Source: Candidatus Alistipes excrementipullorum (GTDB lineage Bacteria; Bacteroidota; Bacteroidia; Bacteroidales; Rikenellaceae). From it: 23,134 nucleotides of DNA. A program made the translations under genes and the position numbers. Of this stretch, positions 9,101 to 15,680 are shown in pieces. How positions within the stretch are numbered: position 1 is the stretch's first letter; every line of letters begins with the position of its first letter. Where the stretch lies: positions 1 to 23,134 of the forward strand of contig DXGW01000176.1 of the NCBI GenBank assembly GCA_019113665.1, given 5' to 3'. Below the pieces are notes generated by a model, which was given only the letters and a program-made list of their open reading frames with translations, was not told the DNA's origin and made no database searches.

Positions 9101-10324
9101 GTAAGGCGCGATGGTTCCGCGGCGTTCGTTGAAGTGTATGAGCCTGTTGTTGCGTGTGCCGAGCAGGTAGTGCCCGTCCGAAATCATGCAGATCGAACTG
9201 ATGTCCGAGCCGGTGCTCCGGTTGCGGCTGTCGAAGACCGTGTAGCAGGTGAAGTTGTTGTTGGCGGGGAAGAAGACGACTCCGTTGTTGAGCGATCCGA
9301 ACCACAGGTTGCCGTCGCGGTCCTTCAGAAAAGAGTATATGCTCGGGTTGACAAGCCCGGCAAAACTCATCTCCTCGTCGGAGAGAGGCGTGATGTCGAG
9401 TTCGGAGATCTGGAATCTCATGGCCCCGTTCTCGGAACATACGAGCAGTTCGCCTGGAGATATTTCGTGGAGGAAGTGTATGCGTAAAAGATGGCGGCCG
9501 AACCGGTGTGCCCCGAAATTGCGGAACTCTCCGGTGTTGAGGTCGAGTCTGTCGAGACCGGCATCGACTGTCCCGATCCACAGGTTTCCGTACGAATCTT
9601 CGGTCAGGGCGTCTATCGAGTTGCTCGACAGTCCCGAACCGTCGCCCTTGCGGTAGCGGGTGAAGCGGCCCTCCTTTTTCGAAAAGGAGCAGAGCCCCTC
9701 GCTGTATGTGCCGGCCCATATCAGACCGTCGCTGCTCTGGTAGAGTATCGATACGTAGTCCTGTGATATGGAGCCTTCGTCTTCGGGATCGTGGCAGTAT
9801 GATGTCAGCACCCCGGTTTCGGGATTGTATCGGAAAATGCCCGAATTTACTGTCGCAATCCATATTTCGCCGTCGTTGTCTTCGATTATCTCGATGACCT
9901 GCCCCTTGACGGTGAGACCGTCGGCCGTGCGTGCGTCCAGATGGCTGAACTTGTCGGTGGCGGTGTCGTAGATGTCGACGCCGTTGTCGAGCGATATCCA
10001 TATCCGGTCACGGCTGTCGAGCATCAGCCGTCGTATGTTGTTGCTTGAGATGCTGGCGTGGTCTTTTTCGGAATGGGTGTAGCATCGGAAATCGCGTCCG
10101 TCGAACCGGCAGAGCCCGTTGTTGGTTCCGATCCATATGAAACCGTAGGCGTCCTGTATGATTCCGAAGACATGGTTCGACGAGAGCCCGTTTGCCACGG
10201 TGTAGTTGCGCGTGTGGACGTACGTCTGGACCTTGCGCGGCGTCTGTGCCGCTGCAGCCGTGGCTGTGGCCGCCGCCAGGATCATGATGGTTGAATATGC
10301 GAGGCGAAGTAAAAGTCTCTTCAT
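6197..10324 (-). CDS. Hybrid two-component system sensor-regulator (HTCS) of a polysaccharide utilisation locus
   Basis: One-protein two-component system: it senses an oligosaccharide in the periplasm and activates PUL transcription. I use the ATG at 10322-10324 (1375 aa) because it opens a signal peptide (MKRLLLRLAYSTIMIL... to about 27); the longer frame from 10417 lacks support. Domain order: two-component propeller repeats about 40-660 (many [IL]WIGT/LWFGS blades); Y_Y_Y domain about 710-785; membrane helix about 797-817; HisKA with FFTNIAHEIRTPLS and phospho-acceptor His852; HATPase with N-box NLLSNAMKF (Asn969) and DDGPGIP; acidic Ala/Glu-rich linker about 1066-1117; receiver with Asp1124/Asp1125, phospho-acceptor Asp1167 and Lys1219; AraC-type HTH about 1275-1365. 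All key residues are present. Its place upstream of PUL A and divergent from GH89 makes both likely targets; the ligand is unknown. Confidence 0.96.
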   Translation of the reverse strand: MKRLLLRLAYSTIMILAAATATAAAAQTPRKVQTYVHTRNYTVANGLSSNHVFGIIQDAYGFIWIGTNNGLCRFDGRDFRCYTHSEKDHASISSNNIRRLMLDSRDRIWISLDNGVDIYDTATDKFSHLDARTADGLTVKGQVIEIIEDNDGEIWIATVNSGIFRYNPETGVLTSYCHDPEDEGSISQDYVSILYQSSDGLIWAGTYSEGLCSFSKKEGRFTRYRKGDGSGLSSNSIDALTEDSYGNLWIGTVDAGLDRLDLNTGEFRNFGAHRFGRHLLRIHFLHEISPGELLVCSENGAMRFQISELDITPLSDEEMSFAGLVNPSIYSFLKDRDGNLWFGSLNNGVVFFPANNNFTCYTVFDSRNRSTGSDISSICMISDGHYLLGTRNNRLIHFNERRGTIAPYNGSRYADGSGSDIMALLADDGQLWVSSFQRGIEAVDLKTGKSRFYLTDPADPSSRIFALYRSNEGRIWAGTATGLYCYDRAADRFVKRGPDSRISCLVEDLDGILWIGTAEDGLYSYNARSREIKHYTYRPDDHSTLNRNNISTIAVDRENQLWIGTSGYGICRYDRQHDCFVRYDELPLPSLIISKIIPDDDGLWISTDCGLAVFFPETRQLRSFTLDDGLCDNQFVNDIGLHTPDGRILVCGISSICLFNPHDLIKKDTTRPAVITDFRIDNRTIRPDASQDDAPLKAPIERTRHITLRPGQNTIGFGFSSLSYPMPSNIRYRYRLDGIDDKWHVTDSRNATANYNNLAPGKYRFRVQAGNGENNWDTDETVLSLEIMPPFFRSNTAFVIYAILFVTILGLSIVLLLRLSEKRHREKIDQIKRENERKLYDQRISFFTNIAHEIRTPLSLIIGPLECVMKSRKIKDEYGEYLSAIERNYQRLYALVNQLLDFRKVDSSNYKMCYDVCDMGAIIGDLLDMFRPSALQHGIRLKVELPDKGPEIVTDREAMTKIVSNLLSNAMKFARSEIRIMACEAEGGMRLEVEDDGPGIPPEERDRIFDAFYQASNNHASAGRGGVGIGLHMCRTYISLMNGTITATSRDDGKEGALLRLFIPHPSNEAAENQSIADKQAPETHAAAANEEGYTAAEYPEDDSAMTGAEEDNGTRKHTVMIVDDNVEILDFLTGILREEWTVVACKNGSEALERLRGSDPDIVVSDIMMEGIDGIELCSRIKNDINTSHIPVILLTAKTDVDTKIAGLECGADAYIEKPFSPEHLKAQITNLLNKRDEIRRHYARTPISEFKTMSHNRLDEEFIDKCRTAIIAHMSDPDLSVDLLARELAMSRTSVFKKLKAVTGMTPNDFMKLIRLKEASRLLAEGRYRITEIGFIAGFSSSSYFAKCFAKQFGVLPTEFLKNIKGSSDSADE

Positions 10325-10350
10325 TCTTGACAGTAGTATGGGTTGGTTTA

Positions 10351-10387
10351 CAAATTTAAAAATAAAAGCACCATTTGCGACAACAAA
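10351..10387 (-). promoter_or_regulatory. Predicted promoter of the HTCS gene
   Basis: On the minus strand TAAATTTG (10351-10358) matches the Bacteroidota -7 consensus TAnnTTTG. A TTG (10381-10383) or TTTG (10384-10387) lies 22-25 bp further upstream as a possible -33 element, slightly wider than the usual 19-21 bp. Transcription would begin about 20 nt before the ATG at 10324, which also supports that start over the longer one. Confidence 0.5.
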
Positions 10388-10493
10388 ATAATCTCCAAAT
10401 TCGGCAATAGCGTACAAATTATTCAGGGCAAGGCGGCTGCCGATCCCCTCTGTTTGGCCCTGCAGGCCGTATATTGGCCTTAAATTGTACTAA

Positions 10494-10529
10494 TTTGTCG
10501 TTGAAACCATGGAGGTTTGCATATTTTTG
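10494..10529 (+). promoter_or_regulatory. Predicted promoter of the GH89 gene
   Basis: TATTTTTG at 10522-10529 matches the -7 consensus TAnnTTTG. Possible -33 elements are TTTG at 10494-10497 (24-bp gap, long) or GTTG at 10500-10503 (18-bp gap). The predicted transcript would have a leader of about 50 nt before the ATG at 10589. The 264-bp region 10325-10588 between the divergent genes is otherwise AT-rich and non-coding. Confidence 0.5.
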
Positions 10530-10588
10530 CGATGAAGGAAACCGAACTGCCGCTCGAATCCAAAAAAACATCATAAAAGCTACAAACC

Positions 10589-13150
10589 ATGAAACTGAAT
10601 TATCTTTCGTTGACTGTCCTTTTCGCCATGTTGCTCGCTTCATGTGCAACCAGGGAGTCACGGACGGACTCTCCGGCCGATAAGGCGGCGCGCGAGGTCA
10701 TTGAACGGACGTTGGGGCGTTCGCCCCGCAATCTTGTCATCGAGGTTACGGGCCGCGACTCACTGGGCCGCGACTACTTCTCGACCGAGGCGGCCGATGG
10801 CCGTCTGATCGTCAAGGGCAGCACCCCCGTTGCCGTTTGCCGCGGATTCTATGATTACGTAAAGCAAAACGGCTACGGCGTTGTCACGTGGTCGGCCAAC
10901 ACGGTTCGTCTGCCCCGCAGATTCCCCGATCAGGAGTTGCGTACGGTCGTTTCGCCATTCAAGCACCGCTACTACATGAATGTATGTACGATGGGCTATA
11001 CCCACCCCTACAAGCAGTGGGAGGATTGGGAACGCGAACTCGACTGGATGGCTCTTCATGGATTCGACATGCCTCTGGCCCCGATTGCCAGTGAGGCGAT
11101 TTTCGCCCGCGTATGGCGCAAGCTCGGCCTGACCGAGGAGGAGATAGGCGAGTTTGTCACCGGTCCGGCTCACCTTCCATGGTTCCGCATGGGCAACATG
11201 AGCCGTCTCGACGGCCCGATGTCGCAGGAGTACTACGACAAGACCATTGCCCTGCAGCACCGTATTGTCGACCGCATGAATGAACTGGGAATGACCCCCA
11301 TATACAATGCGTTCGCCGGATTCGTGCCCGAAAGCATCAAGCGCATATATCCCGACGTGGAGTTCTTCAAGACCGGCTGGGGCGGCGGCGAATATTATGT
11401 TTCGCACTTCATATCGCCCGAGACGGAACTCTTCCACACCATTGCCAAGATGTATATCGAGGAGTGGGAGCGTGAGTTCGGCAAATGCGAGTATTACCTT
11501 GCCGACAGTTTCAACGAGATGAAGGTTCCATTTGCGGCACGCGGCACCAAGGAGCGTTTCGATCAGATTGCCGCATACGGCAAGACTATCTACGAGTCGA
11601 TCAAGGCAGCCAATCCCGATGCCGTATGGGTACTGCAGGGGTGGATGTTCGGCTATCAGCGTTACATCTGGGATCCCGAGAGCATCAAGGCACTCTTCTC
11701 CGATGTGCCCGACGACAAGGTGATGCTGCTTGACCTGAGCGTCGACTTCAACTACGGCATATGGCGCAACGAGTATACATGGAACTATGCTCCCGGAATC
11801 TACGGCAAACAGTGGGTTTACAGTACGGTTCCCAACTTCGGCGGGCGTTCGTGCCCTGTAGGTGATGTCGAGTTCTATCTCAACGGCCACCTGCGGGCTC
11901 TCAATTCGCCCAACCGCGGCAACCTCATGGGCTACGGTACCGCTCCCGAGGGCGTCGAGAACAATGAGGTGATATACGAGGCCATCGGCGATGCGGCCTG
12001 GTCCGAGAGTGAAATCCCCGTTCGCGAATGGCTGAAGAACTACACGGAGCTGCGTTACGGTTCATGTCCCGAGGCTCTGGTACGTTTCTGGGACAAGATG
12101 CTCGAGTCGTCGTATTCGATCTGTTCGAACCGTGCACAGTATCGCATACAGAAACGTCCCTACAATATGACCGGAGGCCGTTATGACACAAGCCCCGCCC
12201 ATTTCGAAGGTATCGAGGCATTCATCGATGCGGCCGCCGAACTCGGCAATAACGAGACATACCTTACCGACCTGGCGATGTGGGCCGGTTACTATGCCTT
12301 CGGCAAGGCTGACCTGCTTGCCGAGCAGATACACCGCTGCTACATACTCGGAGAGAGTGAAAAGGCCGCCGGCTACGAGAAGGAGTTCGTGCGTCTGATG
12401 AAGGCTGCCGACCGCTTCATGGAGTCGTACCCCGATTTCCGCATCGAGCGCTGGATTGACTTTGCCCGCTCGTGGGGCGACACTCCCGAACAGAGTGATG
12501 CCTACGAAACCAATGCGCGCCGTCTGATCACCACATGGGGACCGGGCAAGGGTCCCGACGGACTGAACGACTATGCATGCCGCATCTGGTCCGGTGTTAT
12601 ACGTGATTACTACATTCCGCGCTGGGAGCACTATTTCGAGTCGATGAAGAGCGGCGAACCGTTCGATTTCGACGCGTGGGAGTACAAGTATGTCGAGGAA
12701 CAGCGCGGGGTTTCGCCCGTAGAGCCTTATGACGATATGGTAGAGGCCGCACGCGAGCTTGTAGAGAGCTGCCGCAACATTACCCGTGACATGAACGGCT
12801 GCAGTGACGCCGAACTGTCGGGCTGGACGCCCATGGAACTCTCGGACAATTCTACCCGTTTCGTCTATGTGATTGACCCGCTGGACATGAACGATATCCG
12901 CGGTGTCCGCATTCGCTGGACACGTGGTAATGACGCCGTAGTGCTGAAGAAGGTACAGCTCAACGGCGGAGGTACGGTACAGGCCGTAGCCGACACCAAC
13001 GAGGTGATCGGCAGCGAGAATCCCGTTGTCGAGATTCCTCTCGATGTACGCAAGTCCGACAAACTGCTCGGCGATACCTACCTGCATGTCGTGCTTGACA
13101 AGACAAGGGCTTGCGCCGATTCGTATGCACTTGTCGAACTGATAAAATAG
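10589..13150 (+). CDS. GH89 family alpha-N-acetylglucosaminidase, lipoprotein
   Basis: Hydrolyses terminal alpha-linked N-acetylglucosamine, as do human NAGLU (heparan sulfate) and the clostridial mucin-cap enzyme. 853 aa. The signal peptide ends LASC, so Cys19 is lipidated and the enzyme is membrane-anchored, probably at the surface. Regions: N-terminal domain about 30-95; TIM barrel about 100-450 with YYMNVCTMGYTHPY, ERELDWMALHGFDMPLA, ADSFNEM and WVLQGWMFGYQ; helical C-terminal domain about 455-700. By alignment from memory to NAGLU E316 and E446, the catalytic glutamates are Glu310 (in FNEM) and Glu454 (in TAPEG). A further stretch of about 120 residues (about 735-853) is beyond the usual family length and looks like a beta-sandwich. 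It is transcribed alone, divergent from the HTCS, and ends before a strong hairpin. Natural substrate (mucin, heparan-type or microbial glycan) is not determined. Confidence 0.95.
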   Translation: MKLNYLSLTVLFAMLLASCATRESRTDSPADKAAREVIERTLGRSPRNLVIEVTGRDSLGRDYFSTEAADGRLIVKGSTPVAVCRGFYDYVKQNGYGVVTWSANTVRLPRRFPDQELRTVVSPFKHRYYMNVCTMGYTHPYKQWEDWERELDWMALHGFDMPLAPIASEAIFARVWRKLGLTEEEIGEFVTGPAHLPWFRMGNMSRLDGPMSQEYYDKTIALQHRIVDRMNELGMTPIYNAFAGFVPESIKRIYPDVEFFKTGWGGGEYYVSHFISPETELFHTIAKMYIEEWEREFGKCEYYLADSFNEMKVPFAARGTKERFDQIAAYGKTIYESIKAANPDAVWVLQGWMFGYQRYIWDPESIKALFSDVPDDKVMLLDLSVDFNYGIWRNEYTWNYAPGIYGKQWVYSTVPNFGGRSCPVGDVEFYLNGHLRALNSPNRGNLMGYGTAPEGVENNEVIYEAIGDAAWSESEIPVREWLKNYTELRYGSCPEALVRFWDKMLESSYSICSNRAQYRIQKRPYNMTGGRYDTSPAHFEGIEAFIDAAAELGNNETYLTDLAMWAGYYAFGKADLLAEQIHRCYILGESEKAAGYEKEFVRLMKAADRFMESYPDFRIERWIDFARSWGDTPEQSDAYETNARRLITTWGPGKGPDGLNDYACRIWSGVIRDYYIPRWEHYFESMKSGEPFDFDAWEYKYVEEQRGVSPVEPYDDMVEAARELVESCRNITRDMNGCSDAELSGWTPMELSDNSTRFVYVIDPLDMNDIRGVRIRWTRGNDAVVLKKVQLNGGGTVQAVADTNEVIGSENPVVEIPLDVRKSDKLLGDTYLHVVLDKTRACADSYALVELIK

Positions 13151-13165
13151 AATGCCATAATGAAG

Positions 13166-13200
13166 AGCGAGGGCGTCCGGCATTGCCGGACGCCCTCGCT
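13166..13200. terminator. Strong hairpin between convergent genes, probable bidirectional terminator
   Basis: AGCGAGGGCGTCCGGC at 13166-13181 pairs with its exact complement at 13185-13200, leaving a 3-nt loop: a 16-bp GC-rich stem. It is centred in the 75-bp gap between the GH89 stop (13150, plus) and the stop of the GDPD gene (13226, minus). Only short T-runs flank it on either strand, yet its position and symmetry fit termination of both transcripts. Confidence 0.8.
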
Positions 13201-13225
13201 TTGCGTAGATTGCGGATCTTCCTGC

Positions 13226-15544
13226 CTACATGGCCAGAACGGTCAGCAGCAGATTCAGATCTGCAGGGTAGTCGGTAGTGATGTAGTCCACTCCCTGAGA
13301 GATGAAGTAGAGCATGTCCTGTGCCGTATTGACGGTCCATACGTTGACTGTACGTCCCTGCTCATGCGCCTGGTCGATCCATGCAGGATTGGCCTTCAGT
13401 ACGGACATCGTATAGTCGATCGATATGCCTTCGTCGAGCGATGCCGGGGCCTTGTCGCCGTTGAGGTAGCCGACGGTGGCTCCGCTGATGCCGGCTGCGG
13501 CCATACGCTTGCAGACGTCGTAGTTGAAGGCTATGTAGTCGACCTTCGACTCCATGCCTGCGGCCTTTATTGCCTCGACAGCCTTGGTTGTTATCGCCTC
13601 GCTCGTCGACTTGAACTCAAGTACGAGTTTGGTGGGCGAGGACGATGCCTTGAGCTTGTCGAGATAGTCATCGAGCGTAGGCAGCGAGCTTACCTGCGAA
13701 TATTTTGCAGTCTCGATGGTGATGCCGTTGTACGAGGCGTCGTGGTTCGATACGATGTAGCCGTCCGACGTGATGTAGAAGTCGGCCTCGGAACCGTAGA
13801 ACCCCTCGTCGAGTGCAGCCTGGAACGACTCTACGGTATTTTCGCCTGCGCCGTTGGTCGTATGGTAGCCGCGGTGGGCTATAACCTTGGGCAGCACGAG
13901 CTCTACGGGGCTGTCCGACATGGTGAGCGTCACGAATCCGACGGGAGCGGCTGCGCCGTCACGCAATACGGTCATGCGGTATTTGTCCGACTTGAAGTTC
14001 GCCGGAATCTCCACCTCGATGAAGTATTCGTTCACGCGGCTTGCCTGAAGCGTATAGACTGAGTTCTCGTCGGTCAGCGACTCGAAGCGGACCTGGTCGC
14101 CCTGGTTGAATCCCTGTGCGATGATCTTGTATTTCGAACCGGCGCCCACCTCGATGTCTGTCAGGAACATCGGGTCGGTAATCGAGAAACTCGGTGCCGA
14201 CGGTTTCTTGTCCTTGACGGCGTTCCACAGTTTGGTTACGTCGTCGCCCGTGAGCACGTCGTCATAGACGCGGGCTATGACCACGTCGCCTTTCCAGCAT
14301 GCCTGGCCGCTGTTGTTGGAGGCGTCGACGCCTATGCCGAACCAGTAGCAAAGCGATGTCGGGAACTTGAACGTGTTGCTCGAAGTGGCGACTTCGGCCT
14401 TCTTTTCGCCGTCGACATATATCGAAGCCTTCTGGTTCTGGGGATCGAATATGCCTATTACGTGATAGTAGACACCCTTCTGCGGGACAACGTTGCTGTT
14501 TGCCCAGTTCCAGCTGCCGGTGTGCGGCAGGAAGATTATCGAGTTGCCCTTGTCGTTCTTTCCAAGCAGGAATCCGGTACCGCCCTGTTCCATCGAACTG
14601 AACATCTTGATCTCCTTGTCGACTACGCCGCCGTCGTACATGAAGAGCACTTCGAGCGAGTGTCCGTCGGCCAGGCCGTTCTGGAATGCCGTATCGTTGG
14701 CGTAGTCGGCCTTGTAGTAGCCTGTGGTGATGTTGTTGCCGGGCTCGCTGTTGTTGAAGCGTGCGGCATTGAGACCGTAGCTGTCGATCTTGTAGGTGTA
14801 GAGCGCCGATCCGGGTATGGTCTCGATCGTGCGTTTGGAGGGTGAGGCGTCATAGGCCGTTCCGTCGTTGTTGAAGACCACGTCGAGCATCAGGTTGTAG
14901 CCCGAACCGTACTTCTGTGTGACGACGGCCTGTGCCGTGATGCGCTCCGAGCCGTCGGTTACGGTGAACTCGACGGTCGCCGAACGGTCGGCTTCGCGCA
15001 TGTTCTCGTCGGCGGTGAATGTCACGTAGCCGGCAGCCTTCTCCGATTCGTGGAGCCATGCGCTTCCCTCGTCAAGTATGCGGTATTCCCATGCCTGGGC
15101 GTTGGTGTCTACGTTGATCGTAACGTCACCGCCCTCTACCGGCACATCGGCTTCGGTCGGGTCGAGGACTATGAACGTTCCGTCGGGCTCCTGGCTGACG
15201 GCGATCTCGGTCATCTTGATGTTGTTGGCGTAGAACGTGATTGTCGTATTGCGGAACTCCTTTTCCGTGTTGGCTTCGGCCGTGAACGTGGCCTGACCCT
15301 CTCCTTCGCCGTAGACGCGGTCCGATGTGAGCCACTTGTCGGCGATGCTTATGGCCCAGATGGCATTGGAGCGCACGGTCAGATCGAATGTCGAGCTTGC
15401 TGCCCCGATTCTGATCTCCGAAGGAGCAGCCCCCTCCGAATCCGTCAGTTCGAAATCAATTGTCTTGATCTCCTCGTCCTGCTTGCACGAACCGAGCCCG
15501 AACGCAAGCAGAGCCAAAAACAGCATATATGCATATCGTTTCAT
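13226..15544 (-). CDS. BACON-LamG-GDPD lipoprotein: surface glycerophosphodiester phosphodiesterase-family enzyme
   Basis: Exported phosphodiesterase-family protein at the end of PUL B. I start it at the ATG at 15542-15544 (772 aa); the frame extends to a TTG at 15553 but MKRYAYMLFLALLAFGLGSC is the signal, with Cys20 lipidated. Domains: BACON about 42-118 (closing VSQE) and about 123-210 (closing VTQK); LamG/concanavalin-like about 217-447 (YYHVIGIFD, ASIYVDGEKKA); Ig-like about 449-547; GDPD about 550-767. The GDPD active site looks complete: His557-Arg558 (AHRGY), Glu568-Asn569, Glu586-x-Asp588, His601-Asp602, Glu643 (VLEFK) and Trp736 (VNVWTVN). Family members hydrolyse glycerol-phosphate diesters using a metal. 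Binding modules plus lipidation suggest an extracellular polymer or glycoconjugate rather than a scavenged lipid headgroup. It lies 127 bp downstream of GH3 and may share its transcript. Confidence 0.9.
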   Translation of the reverse strand: MKRYAYMLFLALLAFGLGSCKQDEEIKTIDFELTDSEGAAPSEIRIGAASSTFDLTVRSNAIWAISIADKWLTSDRVYGEGEGQATFTAEANTEKEFRNTTITFYANNIKMTEIAVSQEPDGTFIVLDPTEADVPVEGGDVTINVDTNAQAWEYRILDEGSAWLHESEKAAGYVTFTADENMREADRSATVEFTVTDGSERITAQAVVTQKYGSGYNLMLDVVFNNDGTAYDASPSKRTIETIPGSALYTYKIDSYGLNAARFNNSEPGNNITTGYYKADYANDTAFQNGLADGHSLEVLFMYDGGVVDKEIKMFSSMEQGGTGFLLGKNDKGNSIIFLPHTGSWNWANSNVVPQKGVYYHVIGIFDPQNQKASIYVDGEKKAEVATSSNTFKFPTSLCYWFGIGVDASNNSGQACWKGDVVIARVYDDVLTGDDVTKLWNAVKDKKPSAPSFSITDPMFLTDIEVGAGSKYKIIAQGFNQGDQVRFESLTDENSVYTLQASRVNEYFIEVEIPANFKSDKYRMTVLRDGAAAPVGFVTLTMSDSPVELVLPKVIAHRGYHTTNGAGENTVESFQAALDEGFYGSEADFYITSDGYIVSNHDASYNGITIETAKYSQVSSLPTLDDYLDKLKASSSPTKLVLEFKSTSEAITTKAVEAIKAAGMESKVDYIAFNYDVCKRMAAAGISGATVGYLNGDKAPASLDEGISIDYTMSVLKANPAWIDQAHEQGRTVNVWTVNTAQDMLYFISQGVDYITTDYPADLNLLLTVLAM

Positions 15545-15570
15545 AAGGTTCAAATGTTTGATTGGTTGGT

Positions 15571-15680
15571 TTCCTCTTTCTCTTTGTTCGGCAACGCATG
15601 AGTGCCGCCTGCAGTTCCAATTTACTTTTCCTTTTCTCTCTCTTCGTGCAGCCGCGCGTGTGCGCCGCCTGCTATTCCAA
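15571..15680. repeat. Imperfect tandem duplication with a 60-bp period across the GH3 3' end
   Basis: Segment 15571-15620 and segment 15631-15680 align without gaps at a 60-bp offset with 36 of 50 identical bases by my count; the right half is strongest (GCCGCCTGC...TTCCAA). The right-hand copy includes the last three codons of GH3 (stop at 15672-15674); the left copy has CTG in place of the stop. It looks like an old local duplication of the gene end and its trailer. The rest of the gap 15545-15671 shows no gene and no clear promoter box. Confidence 0.6.

Noticed and set aside
8210..9487. 425-residue plus-strand frame opposite the HTCS
   Set aside because: Antisense to the propeller repeats of the HTCS, and its sequence has no family features.
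10325..10417. Upstream start for the HTCS at 10417
   Set aside because: The extension covers the predicted promoter box at 10351-10358, and the internal ATG at 10324 begins a proper signal peptide.
10760..13183. Minus-strand open frames of 376 and 373 codons opposite GH89
   Set aside because: Both are shadows of the GH89 coding frame; no domains, signal peptide or promoter support them.
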